Below, in pieces: positions 49,602-58,123 of a DNA stretch of 64,000 nt. Each line of letters opens with the position of its first letter. Positions within the stretch are counted from its first letter, which is position 1. Under the pieces are notes generated by a model. It worked only from the letters and a program-made list of their open reading frames with translations, did no database searches and had not been told where the DNA came from. The stretch spans positions 3,720,001 through 3,784,000 of the forward strand of contig NZ_CP092497.1 in NCBI RefSeq assembly GCF_022479115.1, written 5' to 3'. Both the position numbers and the translations under genes were made by a program. This stretch comes from Amycolatopsis sp. EV170708-02-1. Lineage in GTDB: Bacteria; Actinomycetota; Actinomycetes; Mycobacteriales; Pseudonocardiaceae.

Positions 49602-50050
49602 CAGGTGGTGTGGACGATGAGCACGTCCACCCCGGACTTCCGCGCGACTTCGGACGGCACGGAGCCGAGGATGCGGCCCGCGAGCGTGTTCAGGCCACGG
49701 TTGCCGACCACCAGCAGGTCCGCGGAGCGTTCGGCGACGACCTTGCGCAGCGAGTCGACCGGGTCGCCGACGACCGCGGCGGTGTCGATGTTCTTGGCGC
49801 CGGCCTTCGCCGCCCGGTCGCGGGCGGACAGGAGGGTGTCCTCGGCCGGAGCCGAGCCCACCACCTGGTACGCCTCGTCACCGAGGACGTCCTGCGCCTT
49901 CTCCACGTCGCCCTTGTTGGCGGGGTAGTAGGCGCACACGATGACCAGGGTCGCTCCGGAATCCCCGGCGACGCTCGCCGCCCGGTCGACCGCGGCGAAC
50001 GAAGAATCCGAGCCGTCCGTGCCCACGACCACGGTCCGATATGCAGCCAT
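49601..50050 (-). CDS. Universal stress protein
   Basis: 149 residues. MAAYRTVVVGTDGSDSSFAAVDRAASVAG at the start and VVGNRGLNTLAGRILGSVPSEVARKSGVDVLIVHT at the end give the ATP-binding GxxG-9-GS(V) motif of the ATP-binding UspA class. GGAGG lies upstream of ATG 50050. Coupled to a class III cyclase gene; in mycobacteria some USPs bind cAMP, so a cAMP-linked role is a plausible inference. Confidence 0.92.
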   Translation of the reverse strand: MAAYRTVVVGTDGSDSSFAAVDRAASVAGDSGATLVIVCAYYPANKGDVEKAQDVLGDEAYQVVGSAPAEDTLLSARDRAAKAGAKNIDTAAVVGDPVDSLRKVVAERSADLLVVGNRGLNTLAGRILGSVPSEVARKSGVDVLIVHTT

Positions 50051-50155
50051 CCGCAACCTCCACCGATCTGACAGCCCGCACCAGCGTGCGAGCAGCGACG
50101 ATAACCGCTCGTCGGCGGCCTCGCAGGCCGTCGTGAGCACGGTCGGGTGAAAAGG

Positions 50156-51292
50156 TTACTCGCCAGTCGGTTTCTGCGCTGCCGCAGGTCGCGGTGAAGG
50201 CTTCGCGCCGGATGTGGCCTTCGGCACATCGGCCGTCCGGAGCTGCACGGTGGCTTCGGAGTCGGGCGACGGCTTCGCCTTCAGGTCCGCCGGGACATGC
50301 GGCTCGTCGCCGAGCACGTGCGTCGCCTCGGCGAGCGCGGTCCGCGCGGAGCGGACCTGCTCGGCCAGGCTGGAGCGCACCTTGCGGAGCGCTTCGACCC
50401 GTTCGGTGGCCTGGGTGATCCGCCGGTTGGACTCTTCGGTGGCCTGCCGGACGCGGCGGCGTGCCTCGTCGGCCGCCTCGGCGAGCCGGGCGTTGGCCTC
50501 GGTGATCGAGTCCTGCTTGCGCTTGTTGGCGTCGGCGACGGACTCGCGCTGACGGCGCTCGATGTCGGCCTTGGCCGCCGTCTCCTCTTCGAGCACCTTC
50601 GCGCGGATGGCGGCGGCGTCCTCGGTGGCCTCGCGGACGCGGCGGGCGGCCTCGGCCTTGCTCGCGGCCTCCTGCTCGGCCAGCGCGTGCATGGCCTCGG
50701 TGCGCCGCGACGCCATCGCGATCTCGAAGTCCTCTTCGACCTGGGTGCGGCGCTGCTGCGATTCGGCGTCGAGCTTGTCGCGCTCGGCCTTCGCCTTGTC
50801 GGTGATGTCCTTGGCCTCGGCGCGGGCCTTCTCGAGCACGCCGCGGTGCTCGGCCTCCATCTCCTTGCGACGGAGGTCGAGCTCGTTGAGCAGCTGCTCG
50901 TAGCGCGCCCGCATGGCGCTCGCGTCGGTCTCCGCCTTGGCCCGGATGTGCCCGGCTTCGGCTTCCGCGCGCGCCTTGGTGTCGGCGGCCTCGTCCTGCG
51001 CGAGCCGCAACATTCGCTGCAGGCGCTCGGAAAGGCCTTCGACACTCGTCGGCGGCTGGGCGAGCCTGTCGACCTGTCCGCGCAGGTCCGCGATCTCGCC
51101 GCGTGCGATCTCCAGCTGCCGTGCCAGGTCGCCCGCCTGTCCGATGGCGGCATCGCGATCGGCGGTGAGCATCTTCAGATCGGCGTCCAGCCGTTCGAGA
51201 TGTTCGTCGACCTGCGCACGGCTGTAACCGCGCTTCGCCACGTCGAAGCCGGCTCCCAGCGGCACTAGCTCCCGTTCCTCGCCAAGGCTCAT
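50156..51292 (-). CDS. DivIVA-like coiled-coil protein
   Basis: 378 residues. A short N-terminal DivIVA-like segment (GFDVAKRGYSRAQVDEHLERLDADLKMLTADRD) is followed by an almost unbroken coiled coil (~60-330) rich in Ala, Glu, Arg and Lys, and a Pro/Ser/Ala tail. This layout resembles Wag31/SepIVA/Scy-type actinobacterial polar-growth scaffold proteins. It is longer than Wag31 and its partners are unknown. A single gene, likely tied to tip growth or septation. Confidence 0.8.
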   Translation of the reverse strand: MSLGEERELVPLGAGFDVAKRGYSRAQVDEHLERLDADLKMLTADRDAAIGQAGDLARQLEIARGEIADLRGQVDRLAQPPTSVEGLSERLQRMLRLAQDEAADTKARAEAEAGHIRAKAETDASAMRARYEQLLNELDLRRKEMEAEHRGVLEKARAEAKDITDKAKAERDKLDAESQQRRTQVEEDFEIAMASRRTEAMHALAEQEAASKAEAARRVREATEDAAAIRAKVLEEETAAKADIERRQRESVADANKRKQDSITEANARLAEAADEARRRVRQATEESNRRITQATERVEALRKVRSSLAEQVRSARTALAEATHVLGDEPHVPADLKAKPSPDSEATVQLRTADVPKATSGAKPSPRPAAAQKPTGE

Positions 51293-51369
51293 CCTTCTAC
51301 CGTAGTCGAGCTGGAGTCACGGAAGGGTGAGCACCCACGCAACGCGCGGCGAAAGCGCGTTCTGGCGCG

Positions 51370-52710
51370 CTAAACGTTCCGGAACGCGTTGATCCCGTCG
51401 ATGTGCTTTTCGCGCAGCTCGTGGTTGCGGACGCCCAGACCTTCTTCCGGCGCAAGGGCGAGCACGCCGACCTTGCCCTGATGCGCGTTGCGGTGGACGT
51501 CCAGCGCGGCCTGCCCGGTGTCCTCGAGCGCGTACGTCTTCGACAGCGTCGGGTGGATCAGACCTTTCGCGATCAGCCGGTTCGCCTCCCACGATTCGCG
51601 GTAGTTCGCGAAGTGGCTGCCGACGATCCGCTTCAGGTTCATCCACAGGTAACGGTTGTCGTACTGGTGCATGTAGCCCGACGTCGACGCGCACGTGACG
51701 ATCGTGCCGCCCTTGCGGGCGGCGTAGACCGACGCGCCGAACGTCTCGCGGCCAGGGTGCTCGAAGACGATGTCCGGGTCCTCGCCGCCGGTCAGCTCGC
51801 GGATCTTCTTGCCGAACCGCTGCCACTCCTTCGGGTCCTGGTTGTTTTCGTCCTTCCAGAACTTGTAGCCCTCGGCGTTGCGGTCGATGATCAGCTCCGC
51901 GCCCAGCTTCCGGCAGATCTCCGCCTTTTCGGGGCTGGAGACCACGCACACCGGGATGGCGCCGCCGTTGAGCGCGTACTGCGTCGCGTAGGAGCCGAGG
52001 CCGCCCGAAGCACCCCAGATCAGCACGACGTCGCCCTGCTTCATGTCGGCGCCGTTACGCGAGACCAGCTGGCGGTAGGCCGTGGAGTTCACCAGGCCGG
52101 GGGAGGCGGCCTCTTCCCAGGTGAGGTGGTCCGGCTTCGGCATCAGCTGGTTCGACTTCACGAGCGCGATCTCGGCGAGCCCGCCGAAGTTCGTCTCGAA
52201 ACCCCAGATGCGCTGCTCGGAGTCGAGCATCGTGTCGTTGTGCCCGTCCGGGCCTTCGAGTTCCACGTTGAGGCAGTGCGCGACGACCTCGTCGCCCGGC
52301 TTCCAGTTGTGCACGCCGGCGCCGGTGCGCAGCACGACGCCGGACAGGTCCGAGCCGACGACGTGGTACGGCAGGTCGTGGCGCTTGGCCAGCGGCGAAA
52401 GCCGCCCGTAGCGCTCCAGGAACTTGAACGTCGAGATCGGCTCGAAGATCGAGGTCCAGACGGTGTTGTAGTTGATCGCGCTCGCCATGACCGCGACCAG
52501 CGCCTCGCCGGGGCCGAGCTCCGGCGTCGGGACCTCGTCCACGTGCAGCGACTTGCGCGGGTCCTTGTCCCGGCTTTCGAGGCCTTCGAACATGCCGGCC
52601 TCGTCCTTGTGCACGGTCACCCCGCGATAGGTCTCCGGCACGTCGAGCGACGCCACGGCGCCGAGGTCATCGTTCAGAATGGCCTGCTGGATCTCGCCGA
52701 GCTGCGACAT
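51370..52710 (-). CDS. ccr: Crotonyl-CoA carboxylase/reductase
   Basis: 446 residues with the characteristic MDR architecture of Ccr: AINYNTVWTSIFEPISTFKFLERYGR, YHVVGSDLSGVVLRTGAGVHNWKPGDEVVAHCLNVE, GFETNFGGLAEIALVKSNQLMPKPDHLTWEEAASPGLVNSTAYRQLV, a Rossmann motif ASGGLGSYATQYA, and MNLKRIVGSHFANYRESWEANRLI. It carboxylates crotonyl-CoA to ethylmalonyl-CoA with NADPH. In actinomycetes it serves the ethylmalonyl-CoA pathway and extender supply. Nearby genes encode methylmalonyl-CoA epimerase, thiolase and MeaB. Confidence 0.95.
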   Translation of the reverse strand: MSQLGEIQQAILNDDLGAVASLDVPETYRGVTVHKDEAGMFEGLESRDKDPRKSLHVDEVPTPELGPGEALVAVMASAINYNTVWTSIFEPISTFKFLERYGRLSPLAKRHDLPYHVVGSDLSGVVLRTGAGVHNWKPGDEVVAHCLNVELEGPDGHNDTMLDSEQRIWGFETNFGGLAEIALVKSNQLMPKPDHLTWEEAASPGLVNSTAYRQLVSRNGADMKQGDVVLIWGASGGLGSYATQYALNGGAIPVCVVSSPEKAEICRKLGAELIIDRNAEGYKFWKDENNQDPKEWQRFGKKIRELTGGEDPDIVFEHPGRETFGASVYAARKGGTIVTCASTSGYMHQYDNRYLWMNLKRIVGSHFANYRESWEANRLIAKGLIHPTLSKTYALEDTGQAALDVHRNAHQGKVGVLALAPEEGLGVRNHELREKHIDGINAFRNV

Positions 52711-52752
52711 CGGAACCTCCGCGAATGGGGGGACGGCGTTTGGCGGCTTAAA

Positions 52753-52766
52753 TTACTCATGGGTAA
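52753..52766. promoter_or_regulatory. Operator-like dyad upstream of ccr
   Basis: TTACTCATGGGTAA is an almost perfect TTAC-N6-GTAA dyad about 45 bp before ccr, in the promoter region. TetR-type fatty acid regulators of actinobacteria often bind such TTACT/AGTAA sites; the TetR gene at 53300 is a candidate. Confidence 0.45.
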
Positions 52767-52914
52767 CCGGCTTCACAACTGTACGAGACGTGGAGCACGT
52801 CCACATCCCGAAGTGTTATCGGCCGGTCTTGACCGGCCGGCCAACCAAGCGGACCATGGGCGGTGGAGATCTCTCCGACCTGCAGGTTCAGCCGATATTC
52901 GGAGGTGAGCACGC

Positions 52915-53283
52915 ATGAACGAACCCACGACGCGCCCTTGGACCCGTCCCCATGACTGGGCGGAGGTGGTCATCGGTGTCGTCGTCGCTCTTTCACCCCT
53001 CTGGATGACCACGGACAACACCGCCATGTGGACGCTCGTCGTCCTCGGCGCGCTGGTCGCCCTCGACGGTCTCGCGTCGCTTGCGATGCCTGGCATGGTC
53101 TACGGCGAAGGCATCCAGATCGTTCTGGGCGCGCTGCTGTTCATTTCGCCCTGGGTGATGGGATACGCCGACTTCATGGGCGCGTCCTGGACCGCTTGGA
53201 TCGGTGGCGTCCTGACCGTGGTGGCCGGGGCGGCGGCGATGCCGATCGCCCAGGCGACGCACAAGACGGCGGGACAGCACTGA
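52915..53283 (+). CDS. SPW-repeat membrane protein
   Basis: 122 residues with four membrane helices in two SPW-type units: VVALSPLWMTTDNTAMWTLVVLGALVALDGLASLA and GALLFISPWVMGYADFMGASWTAWIGGVLTVVAGAAAM. The SPW motif and SPxW pairs identify the family, of unknown function. ATG 52915 follows GGAGGTGAG. Upstream of a TetR gene 16 bp away. Confidence 0.85.
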   Translation: MNEPTTRPWTRPHDWAEVVIGVVVALSPLWMTTDNTAMWTLVVLGALVALDGLASLAMPGMVYGEGIQIVLGALLFISPWVMGYADFMGASWTAWIGGVLTVVAGAAAMPIAQATHKTAGQH

Positions 53284-53299
53284 CCCGGGAGGAAAAGGC

Positions 53300-53863
53300 G
53301 TGAAAGAGGATTCGGCGAAACAGCGCATCCTGCGAGCCGCGGAGGCGCTTTTCGCCGAATCCGGTTTCGACGCCACGCCCACTTCGCGGATCGCGGAGCG
53401 GGCGGGCGTGCCGAAGGGCCTCGTGCACTACTACTTCCGGCGTAAGTCGGATCTGCTGGCCGCGCTGGTCGCCGAACTGCCCGACGCCCGGATCGAACCG
53501 GCCGTCGTGGTGGTCCCCGGCGACCTCGCGGGCAGCCTGCGCGGCCTCGTCGTGGAGCTCGACAGGCGGTTCAACCGGTCCTTGGCGTTGTCACACCTGC
53601 TGTGGCGCGAGGCCGACACGCACCGCGCGGTCCGCGACGCGCTGGCCGATCGTTTCCAGCAGCTCGTCCGGCAGGTGAAGGCCGTGATCGTCGCCGCGAC
53701 GGGCGGCAAGGTCGCGCTCGCCGACGTCGATTCGGCGTCGGGACTGCTCGCGCGGGCGGTCAGCCACCGGCACGCGACGGCGCGGCACACCGAAGACGGG
53801 GACCCCGCCGAGATCGACCGCGAGGTCCTCTTCATCGCCTCAGCGTTGACGCGCGGTCAGTGA
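53300..53863 (+). CDS. TetR family transcriptional regulator
   Basis: 187 residues. HTH at ~8-55: RILRAAEALFAESGFDATPTSRIAERAGVPKGLVHYYFRRKSDLLAALVAEL. GTG 53300 with GGGAGGAAAAGG upstream. The 3' end overlaps the convergent epimerase gene by seven bases. A regulator of the ethylmalonyl-CoA block or of the SPW protein is possible. Confidence 0.85.
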   Translation: MKEDSAKQRILRAAEALFAESGFDATPTSRIAERAGVPKGLVHYYFRRKSDLLAALVAELPDARIEPAVVVVPGDLAGSLRGLVVELDRRFNRSLALSHLLWREADTHRAVRDALADRFQQLVRQVKAVIVAATGGKVALADVDSASGLLARAVSHRHATARHTEDGDPAEIDREVLFIASALTRGQ

Positions 53864-54306
53864 CCGTCCTTCGCGGGCTCCACCAACTCGACGAGCACTC
53901 CGCCGGCGTCCTTGGGGTGGACGAAGTTCACCCGGCTGTTGGACGTGCCCCGCTTCGCCTCGGCGTAGAGCAGCCGCAGCCCCTGTGCGCGCAGCGCCGC
54001 GGCCGCGGCGTCCACATCGGACACTCGATACGCCAGCTGCTGCAGCCCCGGCCCGCTCTTCGCGAGGAACTTGCCGATCGCGGAATCGTCGCGCAGCGGC
54101 GCGAGGAGCTGGATCGCGGTCTCGGTCCCGGCGGTGCCCGGCGCCCGCAGCATCGCCTCGCGGACCCCCTGCTCCTCGTTGATCTCCTCGTGCGCGACCT
54201 CCAGGCCGAAATGCTCGGCGTGGAAGGCGATCGCGGCGTCGAGATCGGGTACCGCGATGCCGACGTGGTCGATGGCCGTCACGAACGGTTTCAGCGCCTG
54301 GTTCAT
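53857..54306 (-). CDS. mce: Methylmalonyl-CoA epimerase
   Basis: 149 residues of the VOC fold with two beta-alpha-beta-beta-beta modules. Marks: IDHVGIAVPDLDAAIAFHAEHFGLEVAHEEINEEQGVREAML (metal His and Glu), GPGLQQLAYRVSDVDAAAAAL (metal His analogue position), NSRVNFVHPKDAGGVLVELVEP. It interconverts (2R)/(2S)-methylmalonyl-CoA. It lies among ccr, thiolase and meaB genes. Confidence 0.9.
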   Translation of the reverse strand: MNQALKPFVTAIDHVGIAVPDLDAAIAFHAEHFGLEVAHEEINEEQGVREAMLRAPGTAGTETAIQLLAPLRDDSAIGKFLAKSGPGLQQLAYRVSDVDAAAAALRAQGLRLLYAEAKRGTSNSRVNFVHPKDAGGVLVELVEPAKDGH

Positions 54307-54437
54307 GCAGAGCAGGATAGGTGCGCGGGCGGGTGGACCGGCGTGCGCCGCCTCACACTGGCTCCATCAAGAGGCCCGCGACCCGGGTATGGTCGCGAAG
54401 ACCCCCTTTGCCCTTGCGCCGATGCTTGGAGGACGCC

Positions 54438-55619
54438 GTGTCCGGTTCCGTGATCCTGGGTGCCGCCCGTACACCGATCGGGCGATTGCTCGGTTCCCTG
54501 AAGGATTTCTCGGGCGCACAACTCGGCGGATTCGCCATCAAGGCGGCGCTGGAGCAGGCCGGTGTCTCCCCGGACGCGGTCCAGTACACGATCATGGGCC
54601 AGGTGCTCACCGCCGGCGCGGGCCAGATCCCGGCCCGGCAGGCCGCGGTCGCCGCCGGTATCCCGATGAGTGTCCCGGCGCTGACCATCAACAAGGTCTG
54701 CCTCTCCGGTCTCGACGCCATCGCGCTGGCCGACCAGCTCATCCGCGCGGGTGAGTTCGACCTGATCGTGGCCGGTGGCCAGGAATCGATGACCCAGTCG
54801 CCGCATCTGCTGCCGAAGTCCCGCGCGGGCTTCAAGTACGGCGACACCACGCTCGTCGACCACATGGCCTACGACGGTCTGTTCTGCGCCTTCGACCAGG
54901 TCGCCATGGGCTCGTCGACGGAGAAGTACAACAGCCGCTACGGGATCACCCGCGAGCAGCAGGACGAGTTCTCCGCGCGTTCGCACCAGCGCGCCGCCGC
55001 CGCGATCGCCGAAGGCCGCTTCGACGCCGAGATCGCGCCGGTGTCGATCCCGCAGCGCAAGGGCGACCCGGTCGTCTTCTCGCAGGACGAAGGCGTCCGC
55101 GCCGACACCACCGCCGAAGGCCTCGCGAAGCTGCGTCCCGCCTTCGCCTCCGACGGCACCATCACCGCCGGCTCGGCTTCGCAGATCTCCGACGGCGCGG
55201 CCGCGGTCATCGTCGCGAGCAGGGCCAAGGCCGAGGAGCTGGGCCTGACCCCGCTCGCCGAGATCGGCGCGCACGGTGTGGTCGCCGGTCCGGACGCCAG
55301 CCTGCACGAGCAGCCGTCGAACGCGATCCTGGCCGCGCTGGCCAAGGAGAAGCTGACTGCGGACGCGCTCGACCTGATCGAGATCAACGAGGCCTTCGCC
55401 GCCGTCGGGCTGGTCTCCGCCGACAAGCTCGGCGTCAGCGCGGACAAGGTGAACGTCGACGGCGGTGCCATCGCGCTCGGTCACCCGATCGGCGCGTCCG
55501 GCGCGCGGCTCGCCGTGCACCTGGTCCACGAGCTCCGCCGTCGCGGCGGTGGCCTCGGCGCGGCCGCCCTCTGCGGCGGCGGCGGTCAGGGCGACGCGCT
55601 GCTCCTCCGGGTTCCGTAA
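54438..55619 (+). CDS. Acetyl-CoA C-acetyltransferase (thiolase)
   Basis: 393 residues, standard for biosynthetic thiolases. The nucleophile is Cys in [12 protein letters not shown] (~residue 88); the His region is [18 protein letters not shown], and the C-terminal Cys/Gly pattern is [14 protein letters not shown] with [21 protein letters not shown]. It condenses two acetyl-CoA to acetoacetyl-CoA, the entry to the ethylmalonyl-CoA pathway. GTG 54438 with GGAGGA upstream. Followed within five bases by meaB, so probably one transcript. Confidence 0.92.
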   Translation: MSGSVILGAARTPIGRLLGSLKDFSGAQLGGFAIKAALEQAGVSPDAVQYTIMGQVLTAGAGQIPARQAAVAAGIPMSVPALTINKVCLSGLDAIALADQLIRAGEFDLIVAGGQESMTQSPHLLPKSRAGFKYGDTTLVDHMAYDGLFCAFDQVAMGSSTEKYNSRYGITREQQDEFSARSHQRAAAAIAEGRFDAEIAPVSIPQRKGDPVVFSQDEGVRADTTAEGLAKLRPAFASDGTITAGSASQISDGAAAVIVASRAKAEELGLTPLAEIGAHGVVAGPDASLHEQPSNAILAALAKEKLTADALDLIEINEAFAAVGLVSADKLGVSADKVNVDGGAIALGHPIGASGARLAVHLVHELRRRGGGLGAAALCGGGGQGDALLLRVP

Positions 55620-55624
55620 AGCCC

Positions 55625-56593
55625 TTGCCGGTACAGCTGGACATCGACGAACTGGTCGGTCGCGCGCGGGATGGCGTCCCCCGCGCGATCGCCCGGTTGC
55701 TGTCGCTGGTCGAGGACGCCCATCCGCGGTTGCCCGAGGTCGCGGCGAAGCTGACACCGCACACCGGCACCGCGCGGGTCGTCGGCCTGACCGGGCCGCC
55801 CGGTGTCGGCAAGTCGACATCGACTTCGGCGTTGCTCACGGCTCTGCGGGCCAAGGGTCTGCGCGTCGGCGTGCTGGCGATCGACCCGTCTTCGCCGTTC
55901 TCCGGCGGAGCGCTGCTCGGCGACCGGATCCGGATGACCGAACACGCCACCGATCCCGGCGTGTTCATCCGTTCGATGGCCACGCGCGGCCATCTCGGCG
56001 GGCTGTCGTGGGCGACTCCGCAGGCGGTCCGGGTGCTCGACGCGGCCGGGTTCGACGTCGTGCTGATCGAGACCGTCGGCGTCGGCCAGTCCGAAGTGGA
56101 CGTCGTGAAACTGGCCGACACCACGGTGGTCCTGCTCGCGCCGGGGATGGGCGACGGGATCCAGGCGGCCAAGGCCGGCGTGCTGGAGATCGCGGACGTG
56201 TTCGTGGTCAACAAGGCCGACCGCGAGGGCGCGGACGCGACCGTGCACGACCTCAAGCAGATGATCTCCTTGGTGCGCCGGGAGATCCGCGGCCCGAGCT
56301 GGCGTCAGCCGATCGTGCGAACGGTGGCCTCGCGCGGCGAAGGCGTCGACGACGTCGTCCGCGCGCTCGACGAACACCACGATTGGCTGGTCCGGCGCGA
56401 CGAGCTGCCCCGCCGCCGTGCGGCGCGGGCCCGGGACGAGGTCGAAGCGATCGCCGTGCAGCGGCTGCGCGCGGAAATCGTCGACCTGCGCTCCGGGGAC
56501 CGGCTCACCGAATTGGCCGAACGCGTGGTCACGCGGAAACTCGACCCGTTCGCGGCGGCCGACGAACTCATCGCGGACCTTCGCGGCTCGTGA
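55625..56593 (+). CDS. meaB: MeaB-family GTPase, methylmalonyl-CoA mutase chaperone
   Basis: 322 residues from a TTG start. P-loop GLTGPPGVGKSTSTSALLTALRAKG, then LAIDPSSPFSGGALLGDRIRMTEHATDPGVFIRSMATRGHLGGLS, DVVLIETVGVGQSEVDVVKLAD, and NKADREGAD give the G-motifs of the MeaB/ArgK class. It protects and reloads B12 on methylmalonyl-CoA or related mutases. No mutase is in this window. Its stop codon lies in the left arm of the palindrome at 56587. Confidence 0.92.
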   Translation: MPVQLDIDELVGRARDGVPRAIARLLSLVEDAHPRLPEVAAKLTPHTGTARVVGLTGPPGVGKSTSTSALLTALRAKGLRVGVLAIDPSSPFSGGALLGDRIRMTEHATDPGVFIRSMATRGHLGGLSWATPQAVRVLDAAGFDVVLIETVGVGQSEVDVVKLADTTVVLLAPGMGDGIQAAKAGVLEIADVFVVNKADREGADATVHDLKQMISLVRREIRGPSWRQPIVRTVASRGEGVDDVVRALDEHHDWLVRRDELPRRRAARARDEVEAIAVQRLRAEIVDLRSGDRLTELAERVVTRKLDPFAAADELIADLRGS

Positions 56594-56632
56594 GTGGTAA
56601 GGACGGTTAGAACCGTCCTCACCACTCACGAG
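56587..56632. repeat. Palindrome CTCGTGAGTGG...CCACTCACGAG (second copy)
   Basis: Same family as 28729-28774. The 21-bp arms around TAGA carry one T-C (wobble-type) mismatch. The meaB stop (TGA 56591-56593) is inside the left arm, and the right arm ends two bases before the convergent gene's stop. Works in both orientations as a hairpin. Confidence 0.85.
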
Positions 56633-56634
56633 GA

Positions 56635-57222
56635 TCAGAATTCGACGTACATCTTGATGTCGCCGAAATCGCTGTCGAGATTGTCCAAATGGGCGATCGC
56701 GTCCTCTTTCCAGACTTCGAGCTGGTTGGTCTCGCCGTAGGTGAGCTCTTCGCCGTCGGCCACCTTGTGCGCGTAGTTCGTGATCGTGACGGTCTGCCCC
56801 CGGCAGAACTCGACCCGCTCCAGGAACCTGTCCGCCATGTCGGGATCGAAGACGCGGCCCATCCGGACGTAGCCGTTGTTGATGTGCTCCTCGCAGTAGA
56901 AATGCGCCGCGGCCGAGGCGATCCACTCGGTCAGCGACGGTTCGCGGGGCGGCCACTTCTCCCGGACGTGCGACTTGATCTCCCTGGCGAGGCGGATGAC
57001 CCGGCGCCGTTCGAGATCGGTCAGCCCGTCCTCCTTGCGGAAGTCGAGGATCATGTCGTCGACGACCTTGGCGAGCCTGAGCATGCGCGGTTTGTCGAGT
57101 TCGGCCGGTTTCTCCGGCGGCAGCCCCGCCATGACCCGCTCGTGCACGAGGACGTACTGCGTGTACGCGTACAGGAAGGTCAGGGCGTTCAGCTGCCATT
57201 GGTGTCGTTCGGCGATCTCCAC
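56635..57222 (-). CDS. Conserved hypothetical protein
   Basis: 195 residues from GTG 57222 (EIAERHQWQLNALTFLYAYTQYVLVHERVMAG). The protein is soluble and helical. Landmarks include LAKVVDDMILDFRKEDGLTDLERRRVIRLAREIKSHVREKW and a C-terminal ITNYAHKVADGEELTYGETNQLEVWKEDAIAHLDNLDSDFGDIKMYVEF. I do not recognise a family. It is convergent with meaB and diverges from a secreted cyclophilin gene. Confidence 0.6.
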   Translation of the reverse strand: MEIAERHQWQLNALTFLYAYTQYVLVHERVMAGLPPEKPAELDKPRMLRLAKVVDDMILDFRKEDGLTDLERRRVIRLAREIKSHVREKWPPREPSLTEWIASAAAHFYCEEHINNGYVRMGRVFDPDMADRFLERVEFCRGQTVTITNYAHKVADGEELTYGETNQLEVWKEDAIAHLDNLDSDFGDIKMYVEF

Positions 57223-57320
57223 GGCTTCGACCCTAACCGCGGACCTACTTCCGGACCTGTGTGAGCGCCGGGGATTCACCCTATGCTCTGCTCTTCGTCC
57301 ACGGCTGGGAGGCAGGAACC

Positions 57321-58049
57321 GTGCAGAGGATCGCGAAGGTCTTTGTGGCAGTGCTGGGAGCCGGGCTGATGCTCGCGGCCGGCACTGGAACGGCGTCGGC
57401 GGAAGGCGCGCCGCCGAAGGTCACGAAGGGGCCGTGCCAGTACACGCAGACGCCGGACGAGCCGGCCGCGCGCCCGGTCCCGCTGCCGCCGGACCCCCGG
57501 CACACGCCGGACCGGGGCAAGGTCGCGGTGCAGCTGAAGACCAACCAGGGCAAGATCGATCTCACCCTCGATCGGGCGAAGGCGCCGTGCACGGTGCAGA
57601 GCTTCCTGCATCTGGCGAAGCACCGCTTCTACGACCGCACGACGTGTCACCGGCTGACCGCGTACCCGACGTTGAAGGTGCTGCAGTGCGGTGACCCGAG
57701 CGGCACCGGCGAGGGCGGCCCCGGCTACAAGTACAAGGACGAACTGCCCGTCGGCCTGCCGCCCGCGCCGACCGACCCGACCGGCGAGCGCAAGGTGTAT
57801 TCGCGCGGTGTCCTCGCGATGGCCAACGCGGGCCCGGCGACGAACGGGAGCCAGTTCTTCGTGGTGTACGGCGACTCCGCGCTGCGCCCGAACTACACGA
57901 TCTTCGGCACCGTCGGTCACGAAGGTCTCGAAACCCTCGACGACGTCGCCGCCGGTGGCATCAAGCCGACCCCGGAGAACCCCGCCCCGGTCGACGGCGC
58001 GCCCGTCCTGAAGACCGACATCCTCCGTGCCCGTGCCTGGTTCTGCTGA
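57321..58049 (+). CDS. Secreted cyclophilin-type peptidyl-prolyl isomerase
   Basis: 242 residues from GTG 57321. Signal peptide with a likely cleavage at TASA-EG. The cyclophilin domain (~70-240) includes VAVQLKTNQGKIDLTLDRAKAPCTVQSFLHLAKHRFYDRTTCHRL, AMANAGPATNGSQFFVVYGDSALRPNYTIFGTV. Four cysteines may form disulphides. It helps fold exported proteins. Confidence 0.9.
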   Translation: MQRIAKVFVAVLGAGLMLAAGTGTASAEGAPPKVTKGPCQYTQTPDEPAARPVPLPPDPRHTPDRGKVAVQLKTNQGKIDLTLDRAKAPCTVQSFLHLAKHRFYDRTTCHRLTAYPTLKVLQCGDPSGTGEGGPGYKYKDELPVGLPPAPTDPTGERKVYSRGVLAMANAGPATNGSQFFVVYGDSALRPNYTIFGTVGHEGLETLDDVAAGGIKPTPENPAPVDGAPVLKTDILRARAWFC

Positions 58050-58054
58050 CCCCA

Positions 58055-58119
58055 CGCATCTAGTCCTCTGAATGCGGTAGTTGGCAAAGCGAACCACCGC
58101 ATTCAGAGGACGAAACGCG
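58055..58119. repeat. Inverted pair of GAGGACTNAATGCG-type repeats
   Basis: CGCATCTAGTCCTCTGAATG plus CGG (58055-58077) faces CCGCATTCAGAGGACGAAAC plus GCG (58097-58119) across a 19-bp spacer. The family is that of 7764-7785 and 8065-8127. It starts six bases after the cyclophilin stop, between convergent genes. Confidence 0.85.
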
Positions 58120-58123
58120 GGGG

